DNA of 64,000 bases. Origin: Streptomyces sp. QL37. Its GTDB lineage: Bacteria; Actinomycetota; Actinomycetes; Streptomycetales; Streptomycetaceae. The position numbers and the translations under genes were made by a program. The stretch lies in the NCBI RefSeq assembly GCF_002941025.1, contig NZ_PTJS01000001.1, positions 8,331,765 to 8,395,764 of the forward strand, in the 5' to 3' direction. The number at the start of each line of letters is the position of its first letter. Within the stretch, counting starts at the first letter, position 1. Below the pieces are notes generated by a model. That model saw only the letters and a program-made list of their open reading frames with translations, was not told the DNA's origin and searched no databases. Of the stretch, positions 16,864-26,902 are shown piece by piece.

Positions 16864-18132
16864 TCACATCCGGCCGATGGCGGCCTCGGCGAGACGGCCG
16901 AGCTCCGCGATGGCGTCCTTCGCGGACTGACCGCCCACGACGGCGGGCTCCAGCGTCGGCTTGATCTTTTCCCGGATCTCCATCCAGGCCGCGGTACCGC
17001 CCTCGGAGTAGGCGTGCTGGAGGTTCTGGAGGGAGAGATCGACGAACTGGTTCTCCTTGACGTAACCGGTGTCGTTCAGATCGCTGAGACCGGGAACCGA
17101 ACCACGCTGCTCCGCCGCCCCGAGGATCGACTCGGGCGATGCGAGGTACTGGACCAGCGCGCGGGCTGCCGCCGGATGCTTGGAGCGTGCGGCCTGTGTG
17201 ACGAGCGTGCCGCCCTGGAGCATCGCCGGCCTGCGGTTGGCGAGCACGAACGAGCCGAGCTTGTCGTCCTCGACGAGGTCGGGGTTCTGGTCCTTCACCT
17301 GGACCCACAGGGCACTGGTCGTCATCATCATCGACGCCTTGCCGGTCTGGACGTTGGACGGGGTGCCGATGTCCGTCTTCCTGGCGTAGTCGGCCGAGCC
17401 GTCCTCGACCAGGTCCTTGAAGAACTGGAGAGCCTCGACCCCGCGGGAGTCGGTGAACAGCACCTTCCTGCCGTCGGAGCTGAAGAGCTGACCGCCGTTG
17501 GCGAAGAGGAAGGTCTCCCAGCACTGGCGCAGGTCGATGGAGAACGGGTCGAAACCCATGTGGCCGTCCCGGGTCAGCTGCTTCGCGACGGCGCGCAGCT
17601 CGGCCCAGTTGGCCGGTGTCTTCTTGATGCCGGCCTCGGCGAAGTGGTCCTTGCGGTACACGACGATGCGGGTGTCGAGGACGACGGGCAGTGCGTAGAG
17701 CCTGCCCTCGTAGCGCGAGGGCTCCAGCACGCGCTTCTCGTAGTCGTGCGCGGAGGCCAGCGATTCCGGCAGCTCGGCGATCGCCTTCTTCGAGGCGAAC
17801 GGTGGAATCCAGCCGACGCCCATCATCAGCACGTCGGGCAGCAGCCCGCCGGCGAGCCCGGTGGTGATCTTCTCGTTGAGCTGCGCGTACGTCGTGTAGT
17901 CGACGTTCACCTTGACGTCCGGATACTTCTTCCGGAACCCGCCGAGGATCTTCTTCTCCAGCAGCGTCTTGCCGTCGGCACCTTCGTAGATCGGTGTGAG
18001 CAGCGTGATCTCGCCCTCGGCCGGGCCGTCGGCCGAACCGGCGGACGACGCGCCGCCGCCACAGCCCGCGAGAGCGGCAGCAGCGGTGCCCGCGCCGATC
18101 GCGGCGAGCACGGACCGTCTGTTGAGTTCCAT
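16864..18132 (-). CDS. Extracellular sugar-binding lipoprotein of the ABC importer
   Basis: The 422-residue product begins MELNRRSVLAAIGAGTA and carries a lipobox LAGC followed by Gly/Ser, so it is a lipid-anchored substrate-binding protein of the family 1 (MalE/UgpB-like) type. The ATG at 18132 is preceded by AAAAGGGG. A longer in-frame start at 18189 lacks signal-peptide logic. It is the first gene of the leftward operon, and its upstream region holds a candidate LacI-type operator. The expected ligand is an oligosaccharide released by the secreted lyases. Confidence 0.92.
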   Translation of the reverse strand: MELNRRSVLAAIGAGTAAAALAGCGGGASSAGSADGPAEGEITLLTPIYEGADGKTLLEKKILGGFRKKYPDVKVNVDYTTYAQLNEKITTGLAGGLLPDVLMMGVGWIPPFASKKAIAELPESLASAHDYEKRVLEPSRYEGRLYALPVVLDTRIVVYRKDHFAEAGIKKTPANWAELRAVAKQLTRDGHMGFDPFSIDLRQCWETFLFANGGQLFSSDGRKVLFTDSRGVEALQFFKDLVEDGSADYARKTDIGTPSNVQTGKASMMMTTSALWVQVKDQNPDLVEDDKLGSFVLANRRPAMLQGGTLVTQAARSKHPAAARALVQYLASPESILGAAEQRGSVPGLSDLNDTGYVKENQFVDLSLQNLQHAYSEGGTAAWMEIREKIKPTLEPAVVGGQSAKDAIAELGRLAEAAIGRM

Positions 18133-18204
18133 GGGGCACCCCTTTTGAGGTGGAGCGGTGGATCGATCCAGCTCGGACGTCCCGGACATGGCTGGGAAGT
18201 GCTG

Positions 18205-18217
18205 GTAAATCGATGCA
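18205..18217. promoter_or_regulatory. Candidate operator half-repeat upstream of the uronan operon
   Basis: The sequence GTAAATCGATGCA recurs as GTAAATCGGTACA at 18309-18321, matching 11 of 13 bases. A central CG flanked by A/T-rich arms is typical of LacI-family operators. This copy lies about 70 bases before the binding-protein start. Confidence 0.5.
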
Positions 18218-18286
18218 GTGATGCTAGGAACGCCTTGAGAGTGGCGTCAACAGCTGATGCACAAGAATTTTCAGGGATGTTAACGG

Positions 18287-18322
18287 GTGTACCGGTAGAG
18301 CAAGTTCAGTAAATCGGTACAC
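18287..18322. promoter_or_regulatory. Candidate operator pair before the LacI gene
   Basis: GTGTACCG at 18287-18294 is the exact reverse complement of CGGTACAC at 18315-18322, separated by 20 bases. The right part overlaps GTAAATCGGTACA. The arrangement suggests that the LacI repressor controls its own gene as well as the divergent operon. Confidence 0.5.
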
Positions 18323-18356
18323 TAAGCTCGGCAGTGCGTTCCGAACCGGAGGTGGC

Positions 18357-19511
18357 ATGAGCGGGGTAACGATCCATCAGGTCGCGGAGGCCGCAGGGGT
18401 CTCGGCGAGCACGGTCTCCAACGTCCTCAACGGGCGTACCGACCGTATGCAGGCGGCCACCCTGGCTCGCGTGGAGCAGGCGATCGAGCAGCTCAACTAC
18501 CGTCCCAACCGGGCCGCCCGCATGCTCCGCACCGGCCGTATCAAGGTCATCGGCCTGATCGTGCCGTCCGTCGCCAACCCCTTCTGGGGGGCGCTGGCCA
18601 GGGAGCTGGAGGCCATCGCGCTGGCCGAGGGATACCACGTACTGCTCTGCAACAGCGAGCGCGATCCCGCCCGCGAGCTGAAGTACGGCGAGGAGCTGCT
18701 CGCCGACGGGGTGAGCGGCGTGGTGCTCTGCTCCTCGCTTCCCTCGCTCGACCACATGACGCCGCTGCTGAGCAGGGGGCTCAAGATGGTGGCCTTCGAC
18801 CGGACGGCGCAGGCGGGGGATCCGTCGTCACTGGCCAGCATCAGTGTGGACAACGCGATGGGGGCCGAGCTCGCCACCCGCCATCTGATCGAACTGGGCC
18901 ACCGGAAACTGGCCTTCGTCTCGGGTTCCGTCCACAGCGTGAACCGGCGCGAGCGGCTGCGGGGCTTCCGGGCCGCCCTGGAGGCGGGCGGTCTCGATCC
19001 GGCCGGGGCGATCGTCTGGCCCGGCGCGGACACCACCGAGTTCGGGGACAAGGACGCGGCCGAGCTGGGCCGGAACGCGGCCAGGGAGCTTCTCACCCGA
19101 CCGGACCCGCCCACCGGTTTCGTCGCGATCAACGACATGTGCGCGATCGGTATCTGCCGGGGCGCCAGGGACGCCGGACGTGGCGCGGGGCGGGACGTCT
19201 CGGTGGTCGGATTCGACGACATCCTGCTCGCCGACCTCTTCGAGCCGCCGCTCACCACGGTCCGCCAGCCGCTGCCGGAAATGGCCGCCGAGACGTTCCA
19301 GCAGTTGCGGGCCCGGATCGACTCCGCCCCCGCGGCCGGGCGCTCACTGCTGATCAGACCCCGTCTGGTGGTACGTGAATCGACGGCCCCGGCACCGGAC
19401 GGGGCCGGGATTCCCGCCGGACCCGCCGATCCGTCCGCGGCCACCGTCCCTTCCCCGTCCAACCCGCCGGCACTCGCCGCCACGGGAGCCGGCGGCCCGG
19501 CCACCGGCTGA
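18357..19511 (+). CDS. LacI-family transcriptional repressor
   Basis: The 384-residue protein has the LacI helix-turn-helix at its start (TIHQVAEAAGVSASTVSNVLNGR), a hinge, and the periplasmic-binding-like sensor core beginning IGLIVPSVANPFWG. A low-complexity Pro/Ala tail of about 40 residues extends beyond the usual end. A strong GGAGGTGG precedes the ATG. It is transcribed away from the uronan operon and almost certainly represses it until a lyase product is imported. The effector is unknown. Confidence 0.94.
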   Translation: MSGVTIHQVAEAAGVSASTVSNVLNGRTDRMQAATLARVEQAIEQLNYRPNRAARMLRTGRIKVIGLIVPSVANPFWGALARELEAIALAEGYHVLLCNSERDPARELKYGEELLADGVSGVVLCSSLPSLDHMTPLLSRGLKMVAFDRTAQAGDPSSLASISVDNAMGAELATRHLIELGHRKLAFVSGSVHSVNRRERLRGFRAALEAGGLDPAGAIVWPGADTTEFGDKDAAELGRNAARELLTRPDPPTGFVAINDMCAIGICRGARDAGRGAGRDVSVVGFDDILLADLFEPPLTTVRQPLPEMAAETFQQLRARIDSAPAAGRSLLIRPRLVVRESTAPAPDGAGIPAGPADPSAATVPSPSNPPALAATGAGGPATG

Positions 19512-19523
19512 CCGGACGGACAA

Positions 19524-19560
19524 CGCCCCGCCCCGCCCGGTCGGCCGACGGGGCGGGGCG
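19524..19560 (+). terminator. Hairpin terminator after the LacI gene
   Basis: Perfect 12-base arms (CGCCCCGCCCCG at 19524-19535 and CGGGGCGGGGCG at 19549-19560) with a 13-base loop, just after the repressor stop. Confidence 0.75.
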
Positions 19561-19603
19561 GAGCACTGTGGGAGGACGGGGCGGCGAGTGCGGGCTCGTC
19601 ACG

Positions 19604-19638
19604 CCCCCTCCCGTCCGGCCGGACGGGACGGAGGGGGG
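19604..19638 (-). terminator. Hairpin terminator after the xylanase gene
   Basis: CCCCCTCCCGTCC pairs with GGACGGG and GGAGGGGG across a GGCC centre, with two bases bulged. A second small hairpin (TTCCTCG/CGAGGAA) lies at 19672-19691, between it and the xylanase stop. Confidence 0.6.
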
Positions 19639-19705
19639 TGCGGGCCTCGCCGCGCCCGGTTCCGGCCGGGGTTCCTCGTGGTGACGAGGAAGTGGTGCGG
19701 GGTGC

Positions 19706-21307
<1,602 letters not shown>

Positions 21308-21314
21308 TCATCTG

Positions 21315-21332
21315 AGGATAGTTGCCTATCCT
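21315..21332. promoter_or_regulatory. Inverted repeat, possible operator in the xylanase promoter
   Basis: AGGATAG, four-base spacer TTGC, then CTATCCT: perfect 7-base arms. Read on the minus strand, TATCCT could also be part of a -10 element for the xylanase. Confidence 0.4.
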
Positions 21333-21432
21333 GCCTCGATGTGTGGGCAATCCGAGAGGCTGCGTGGGCTCCGCGTCGTGGAAGCTCCGGTAATCGAGCT
21401 CTGGCATTACGAAAGACATTCATGGATAACGG

Positions 21433-21443
21433 CGAAACTTTCG
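21433..21443. promoter_or_regulatory. CGAAACTTTCG box (xylanase-type operator)
   Basis: A perfect CGAAA-N-TTTCG inverted repeat about 350 bases before the xylanase start. Repeats of this form are known upstream of Streptomyces xylanase genes, where they mediate xylose/xylan-responsive repression. The large distance from the start codon is a weakness. Confidence 0.55.
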
Positions 21444-21494
21444 GACCGCTTCTGTGGCGGGGAGCACGCTCCGGATCAGGGCGAGGGATGAGGA

Positions 21495-21523
21495 AGCGCG
21501 GGCCCCCGGGGGAGGCCCGCGCT
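21495..21523 (-). terminator. Hairpin terminator after the SIMPL gene
   Basis: AGCGCGGGCC and GGCCCGCGCT form perfect 10-base arms around a 9-base loop, about 40 bases past the stop of the leftward gene. Confidence 0.65.
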
Positions 21524-21562
21524 CGGTGTTGCGCCGGTGCGGTCTGTCCGGCGCCGCTGCCC

Positions 21563-22216
21563 TCAGCCGCCGATGAGTGAGAGGCCGAGGACGACGCCCG
21601 CCGAGACGGTCACCTTGCCGGGTGACAGGTCGCCTTCGCCGCCCCCGCTCTGGTGGCTGCTGTGGCTGCGGTAGTTGAGCACCTGTTCCGCGTCCACGTC
21701 CTTGATGTGGATGACGGGCCCGAGCTGCGCTCCCGCCGCCTCCGCGTACAGGGCCGCCTTCTCCCGCGCCGCGACCACGGCCGCCGTGCGCGCTCGGGCG
21801 CGCAGTTCCCTCTTCGCGCGTACGTCGAACTCGACGCCCTTCACCTCGTTGGCCCCGGCGTCGACGACGTCGATGAGCACGGTCTCCAGGAGGTCCAGCT
21901 CACGCAGCTCGATCACGAAGGAGGCCGTGCACTCGTAGCCGAGGAACGTGCGCTCATTGCCGTAGCTCCACTGGGACGACAGGTTCAGCCTCGAGGTCGA
22001 CACGGCGGCCTCGGGCACCTCGTGCCCGCGCAGGACCTCCCGGATGCGGTTCACCCCGCTCCGCGTGGCGGCGAACGCCTCGCCCGGCTGGTTCCTGGTC
22101 TGCGATATGGCGACACGGAGGCGTGCCAGGTCGGGGGCGGCGTCGACGCTCGCCGCTCCGAACACCGACACGCCCCACGGGGTGTCTATGGACTGGGTTC
22201 CATTCATGCCGGTCAT
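21563..22216 (-). CDS. SIMPL (DUF541) domain protein
   Basis: About 217 residues matching the SIMPL/YggE pattern: an N-terminal strand WGVSVFGAASVDAAPD, LRVAISQTRNQPGEAFA, and a late helix ARTAAVVAAREKAALYAEAAGAQLG. Family members are often exported and linked to oxidative stress, but no signal peptide is seen here. The frame runs upstream into the neighbouring gene; the ATG codons at 22216 or 22207 are the reasonable starts, neither with a strong ribosome site. Confidence 0.8.
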   Translation of the reverse strand: MTGMNGTQSIDTPWGVSVFGAASVDAAPDLARLRVAISQTRNQPGEAFAATRSGVNRIREVLRGHEVPEAAVSTSRLNLSSQWSYGNERTFLGYECTASFVIELRELDLLETVLIDVVDAGANEVKGVEFDVRAKRELRARARTAAVVAAREKAALYAEAAGAQLGPVIHIKDVDAEQVLNYRSHSSHQSGGGEGDLSPGKVTVSAGVVLGLSLIGG

Positions 22217-22235
22217 CCAACCAGGCGGGCGGGGC

Positions 22236-24098
22236 TCAGTCGGAGGAGACGGTCCATCCCCCGGCCTCGACGCGTCCGGCGTCACCAGCCCTGTTTCCGT
22301 CGAAGAGCGTACGGCCGCCGTCCTTCACCCGGACGTCGTCCACGTAGACACCGCGACCGACGTACAGCTGGTCGGTGACGTAGCGCCAGCGCAGCCGGAC
22401 CTCGGTGCCCCGCCATGCTCCGAGGTCCGCCTCCAGCCGGTGCCAGACGCGCCCCGACCAGCCGGAGACCGATCCGTCCGGGTGGGGCCGTGACTCCCCG
22501 GGCCGGTCTCCGCGCGTCGGTGCGGTGGCGAAGGGTACGGGCCGCCATGTCGTCCCGGAGTCCGACGACGCCTCCAGGCGGAGCACGTCCGAAGCCGGCT
22601 CGGTGTCCCACCACAAGGCGCAGCTCAGCGTCGGGCGGGAGGAAACCGGGCGCACCGCGGGCAGGGTGAGCGTCGCGGTGGCGGCGCTCGCCATGCCGGA
22701 GAACCAGGCGGTCCGGCCCCGGGACGGACGGACGGGCACCGCCCGCGCCATCCGGTTGGCCGCCGCCACCCGCGGAGCGCTGCCGGAACGCCATGTGCGC
22801 ACCGGGTGGACGGAGTTGCCCAGAACGATCAGGAACGAGTCCGTCGACGGATCGAGGACCAGACTCGTGCCTGTGAACCCCGTGTGGCCCGCAGTGCGCG
22901 GGGTGGCCATCGCGCCCATGTACCAGTGCTGATAGAGCTCGAAGCCCAGGCCGTGCTCATCGCCGGGGAACGCGGTGTTGAAGTCGGTGAACAGCAGCTC
23001 CACGGACTCCTCGGACAGGATCCGGGAGGCGCCGTAGCTTCCGCCGTTGAGCAGTGTGCGGGCCAGCACGGCCAGATCCCAGGCGCACGAGAAGACGCCC
23101 GCGTGGCCGGCGACCCCGCCCAGGCTGAACGCGTTCTCGTCATGGACCTCGCCCCAGACCAGCCCGCGCTCCAGCCCCGACCAGGGCAGCCGGGCGTCCT
23201 CGGTGGCCGCGATCTTCGGCTTCCAGGAGGCGGGCGGGTTGTAGCGAGTGCGGTGCATCCCGAGCGGAGCGGTGATCTCCTCGCGGAGCAGGACATCCTG
23301 AGTGCGTCCGGTGATCTTCTCCAGGATCAGCTGCAGCGAGATCAGATTGAGGTCGGAGTAGAGATACGCCGTACCAGGAGCCGAAGCCGGGACCTCCTCC
23401 CAGAGCAGGCGCAGCTTCCCCTCGCGGGTCGGCTCCTTGTAGAGCGGGATCCAGGCCCTGAAGCCCGAGGTGTGCGTCAGCAGCTGACGGACCGTGATGT
23501 CCTGTTTGCCGCCGCCGGCGAAATCGGGGAGGTAGGACGCGACGGTCGCCTCGAGCTCCAGCGCGCCTCTCTCGATCTGCTGCACGGCGAGGATCGAGGT
23601 GAACAGCTTGGACACCGAGGCCAGGTCGAAGACGGTGTCCTCGGCCATCGCGATCTGCTGGTCGGGCGGGAACTCCACGCCGGTGTCGGTCTTCTCGTCG
23701 TACGCCGCATAGCGCACCGCGCGGCCGATGGGCCGGTGCAGGGCCACGGTGCCACCCCGGCCGGCGAGCAGGACGGCTCCCGCGTACCAGGGGTGCGCGG
23801 GGGAGTCGGCGAGATACTTCTCCGCGTCGGCGACGAGCAGGTCGAGCTGGTCCGGCAGCAGCCCGGCACGTGCGGCCGATCCGCGGCGCAGCGTCGGCCG
23901 GTCCCGCCCTGATCCCATGCCCGTCCCGGTCTCCGATGCTCCGCCGCTCAGCCGACCCGTGCCCCGCTCGGCACCGGCCGCCGCTCCCGCCACCCCCGCG
24001 AAGGGGATCGGGGCGAGGGCGAACGCCCCGCCCAGCGTCAGTATCCCGCCGCCCAGCCTCCGGCGGCTCATTCCCCGTTCCGACACGTCTCCGGCCAT
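22236..24098 (-). CDS. Secreted serine hydrolase (beta-lactamase/AmiE-like) with C-terminal jelly-roll domain
   Basis: 620 residues. A Tat signal (SRRRLGGGILTLGGAFALAP) precedes a class C beta-lactamase-like domain with the SxxK motif in ASVSKLFTS and a Tyr motif in AYLYSDLNLISLQ. The last ~130 residues form a carbohydrate-binding-like beta-sandwich (FSGM... to VYVDDVRVKDG). Relatives include esterases, D-aminopeptidases and the muropeptide amidase AmiE, so a cell-wall fragment or ester substrate is possible. A GAAGGGG site supports the ATG at 24098. Tandem GAAAC/TTTC palindromes lie in its promoter region. Confidence 0.85.
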   Translation of the reverse strand: MAGDVSERGMSRRRLGGGILTLGGAFALAPIPFAGVAGAAAGAERGTGRLSGGASETGTGMGSGRDRPTLRRGSAARAGLLPDQLDLLVADAEKYLADSPAHPWYAGAVLLAGRGGTVALHRPIGRAVRYAAYDEKTDTGVEFPPDQQIAMAEDTVFDLASVSKLFTSILAVQQIERGALELEATVASYLPDFAGGGKQDITVRQLLTHTSGFRAWIPLYKEPTREGKLRLLWEEVPASAPGTAYLYSDLNLISLQLILEKITGRTQDVLLREEITAPLGMHRTRYNPPASWKPKIAATEDARLPWSGLERGLVWGEVHDENAFSLGGVAGHAGVFSCAWDLAVLARTLLNGGSYGASRILSEESVELLFTDFNTAFPGDEHGLGFELYQHWYMGAMATPRTAGHTGFTGTSLVLDPSTDSFLIVLGNSVHPVRTWRSGSAPRVAAANRMARAVPVRPSRGRTAWFSGMASAATATLTLPAVRPVSSRPTLSCALWWDTEPASDVLRLEASSDSGTTWRPVPFATAPTRGDRPGESRPHPDGSVSGWSGRVWHRLEADLGAWRGTEVRLRWRYVTDQLYVGRGVYVDDVRVKDGGRTLFDGNRAGDAGRVEAGGWTVSSD

Positions 24099-24165
24099 CC
24101 GGAACCCCTTCCCCTCACGTCGAAAGCTCCCGCGGCTCCGCGGCTCCCGCAGCTCCCGCGCGAAA

Positions 24166-24182
24166 GAAACTTTCGAAATTTC
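24166..24182. promoter_or_regulatory. Tandem GAAA-(C)-TTTC palindromes before the serine hydrolase
   Basis: GAAACTTTC (24166-24174) directly abuts GAAATTTC (24175-24182). The first matches the core of the xylanase box at 21433, about 2.7 kb away. It lies 68 bases before the serine hydrolase start and between two divergent genes. Confidence 0.5.
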
Positions 24183-24353
24183 TTACGGTGATGAAACTTC
24201 CTGCCGAAGCAGAGGTTACTGTCGCAGCTGCCGCCCGCGGGGCCCCTCGGGGAACAAGGAATCTGACGTAACGTCAGCCGGTGGTGGCGATCCATGCCGA
24301 CACGGGCGTTCCGGGCTCTTGACCCTCGACGGCGGGCCGCCCAGGATCACGCC

Positions 24354-25913
24354 ATGACAGGTGTACGCAGCAGCACAGTGGACGGCGTCCTGACCCGCAG
24401 CGCACGGCGCACCCCGGAACGCACCGCCGTACGGTACGCCGAGCGCTCCTGGACCTACGCCTCCCTGGACGCGGCGGTGAGCACAGCGGCCGCCGTGCTC
24501 ACCGCGGACCATGGACTGCGCCCAGGCGACCGGGTGGCCTCCTACGCCCACAATTCGGACGTGTACCTGATCGCCTATCTGGCCTGCGCCCGGGCCGGGC
24601 TGGTCCATGTGCCGGTCAACGAGAACCTCACCGGCGAGGACCTGGCGTACATCCTCCGCCAGTCCGGCAGCGCGCTCGTTCTCACCGACCCCGGACTGGC
24701 CCCACGGGTCCCGGCGGGTCATGACGTACGGCCGCTACGTGACGCGCCGGGCTCCCTCCTCGGCGAGCTGGACACCCCTCGCGCCTTCACCCCCGTACGC
24801 GAACCCGGCGCCGACGACCTCGTGCAGCTGCTCTACACCTCCGGCACCACCGCCCAGCCCAAGGGCGCGATGATGACGCACGGGGCACTGGTCCACGAGT
24901 ACGTCAGCGCCGTCACCGCCCTCGACCTGCGCGCCACGGACCGGCCGGTGCACTCGCTGCCCCTCTACCACTCCGCGCAGATGCACGTGTTCCTGCTGCC
25001 GTACCTCGCCGTGGGCGCCGAGAACACGATCCTCGACGCCCCCGACGCCGACCGGATCTTCGATCTGGTCGAAGCCGGCCGGGCGGACAGTCTCTTCGCG
25101 CCGCCGACCGTCTGGATCGGTCTCGCCAACCACCCGGATTTCGCCGCCCGCGAGCTCGGAGCGCTCCGCAAGGCGTACTACGGCGCGTCGATCATGCCCG
25201 TGCCCGTCCTGGAACGCCTGCGCGAGCGCCTGCCGGAGCTGGCGTTCTACAACTGTTTCGGGCAGAGCGAGATCGGCCCCCTCGCCACCGTCCTCGGGCC
25301 CGACGAGCACGAAGGGCGGATGGACTCCTGCGGGCGGCCCGTTCTCTTCGTCGAGGCGAAGGTGGTCGACGAGGACGGCAAGGAGGTGCCCGACGGTACG
25401 GCGGGTGAGGTGGTCTACCGCTCCCCTCAGCTGTGCCAGGGCTACTGGGACAAACCGGAGGAGAGCGCAGAGGCGTTCCGTGACGGCTGGTTCCACTCCG
25501 GTGACCTCGCGGTGCGCGACCCGGAGGGGTACTTCACGGTCGTGGACCGGGTGAAGGACGTCATCAATTCGGGAGGTGTGCTCGTGGCCTCCCGCCAGGT
25601 GGAGGATGCCCTCTACACCCACCCCGCGGTGGCCGAGGCGGCCGTGGTGGGGCTGCCCGACGCGCGCTGGATCGAGGCCGTCACCGCGATCGTGGTGCTC
25701 CGGGGCGAGGCCTCGGAATCAGAACTGATCGAGCACAGCCGGGCAGCACTCGCCCACTTCAAAGCCCCGAAGAGGATCCTCTTCGTCGGTGAACTCCCAC
25801 GCAACGCCAGCGGCAAGATCCTCAAGAGGGAGCTGCGGGACCGCTTCTCGGGAAAGGACGCCGCAGCGGTTCCGCCGCCGGCGCGTACGACGGAGGGCCG
25901 GTCTCCCTCGTAG
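24354..25913 (+). CDS. Acyl-CoA synthetase (AMP-forming, FadD-like)
   Basis: 519 residues of the ANL superfamily. The P-loop-like motif is YTSGTTAQPKGAMMTH, followed by YNCFGQSEIGP, the hinge WFHSGDLAVRDPEGYFTVVDR, and the catalytic Lys in NASGKILKRELR near the end. It activates a carboxylic acid via an adenylate to the CoA thioester. Substrate chain length cannot be read. The ATG at 24354 follows an AGGA site; the longer frame upstream is non-coding. It is divergent from the serine hydrolase, and the AlkD-like gene follows it. Confidence 0.92.
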   Translation: MTGVRSSTVDGVLTRSARRTPERTAVRYAERSWTYASLDAAVSTAAAVLTADHGLRPGDRVASYAHNSDVYLIAYLACARAGLVHVPVNENLTGEDLAYILRQSGSALVLTDPGLAPRVPAGHDVRPLRDAPGSLLGELDTPRAFTPVREPGADDLVQLLYTSGTTAQPKGAMMTHGALVHEYVSAVTALDLRATDRPVHSLPLYHSAQMHVFLLPYLAVGAENTILDAPDADRIFDLVEAGRADSLFAPPTVWIGLANHPDFAARELGALRKAYYGASIMPVPVLERLRERLPELAFYNCFGQSEIGPLATVLGPDEHEGRMDSCGRPVLFVEAKVVDEDGKEVPDGTAGEVVYRSPQLCQGYWDKPEESAEAFRDGWFHSGDLAVRDPEGYFTVVDRVKDVINSGGVLVASRQVEDALYTHPAVAEAAVVGLPDARWIEAVTAIVVLRGEASESELIEHSRAALAHFKAPKRILFVGELPRNASGKILKRELRDRFSGKDAAAVPPPARTTEGRSPS

Positions 25914-25947
25914 GCTGCGACCTTCAGGCGAGTGACAGGAGAGTGGT

Positions 25948-26628
25948 GTGTCCGGGACGACGGTGTCCGAGGTGATGGCCGAGCTCGCCCAGCTCGAGGA
26001 TCCGAGGATTCGCGAGGTCAACGAGAGACACGGCGACGATCACGGTGTGAACCTCGGCAAGCTGCGTGCGCTCGCGAAGCGGCTGAAGACGCAGCAGGAA
26101 CTCGCATGCCGGCTCTGGGAGACGGACGACACCGCGGCGAGGCTGCTGGCGCTCCTGATCTGCCGGCCGAAGGCGTTCGGGCGTGACGAGCTGGATGCCA
26201 TGCTGCGCCGGGCGCGCACACCCAAGGTGCACGACTGGCTCGTGAGCTACGTGGTGAAGAAGAGCCCGCACGCCGAAGAGCTGCGTGTGGCCTGGTCCGC
26301 CGATCCGGATCCGGTGGTCGCCGGTGCCGGCTGGGAGCTGACCACCGAACGCGTGGCGAAGAAGCCCGAGGGCCTGGACCTCGCGGGACTGCTCGACGTC
26401 ATCGAGGCGCGGATGCAAGGCGCACCGCCCCGCCCGCAGTGGGCGATGAACCACTGCCTGGCTCGGATCGGGATCGAACACGCCGAGTACCGGGCCCGGG
26501 CGATGGACATCGGTGAGCGCCTGGAGGTCCTCAAGGACTACCCGGCCTCCCCGGGCTGCACGTCTCCGTACGCGCCCGTCTGGATCACCGAGATGGTGAG
26601 CCGCCGGCAGGGCAGGCCCGTGACCTGA
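25948..26628 (+). CDS. DNA alkylation repair protein, AlkD-like
   Basis: 226 residues starting at a GTG preceded by AGGAGAG. The all-helical HEAT-like pattern and segments such as PRIREVNERHGDDHGVNLGK and KVHDWLVSYVVKKSPH are typical of the AlkD/AlkC superfamily, which excises alkylated bases. Many actinobacterial members are uncharacterised, so glycosylase activity is inferred. Confidence 0.78.
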   Translation: MSGTTVSEVMAELAQLEDPRIREVNERHGDDHGVNLGKLRALAKRLKTQQELACRLWETDDTAARLLALLICRPKAFGRDELDAMLRRARTPKVHDWLVSYVVKKSPHAEELRVAWSADPDPVVAGAGWELTTERVAKKPEGLDLAGLLDVIEARMQGAPPRPQWAMNHCLARIGIEHAEYRARAMDIGERLEVLKDYPASPGCTSPYAPVWITEMVSRRQGRPVT

Positions 26629-26902
26629 CCGGCGGCAGCGCGCGCCGGCCCCGCCGAGCCACCGGCCGAGCGCGCGTCTTAGCCCGTTCGCCGTCCTGGG
26701 CGTGATCCCCTTTCAGCTCTCTTCCCTGATCGGGTGACCTGCGTAAACGAACGTCCGTCCGCCCGGTCCGGAGCCTGGCCGGGTGACGTGTGCGGGAGAA
26801 CCTCGTGTTGCGCAGGTGACGGGCTGTCGGTTGCCTCGACAGCGGAACACAGCAGAGGTGCCGCGCAGACCGGCCGGACCCTGCTCCCGTTGGAGGATCC
26901 AC

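Noticed and set aside
16480..18312. A 610-codon open frame opposite the importer genes
   Set aside because: It covers the binding-protein and permease genes, which carry a lipobox and EAA loops. The frame itself lacks any domain.
24275..24353. Longer start for the acyl-CoA ligase (24294)
   Set aside because: The extra 20 residues have no family resemblance, while the ATG at 24354 has an AGGA site and the normal N-terminus.
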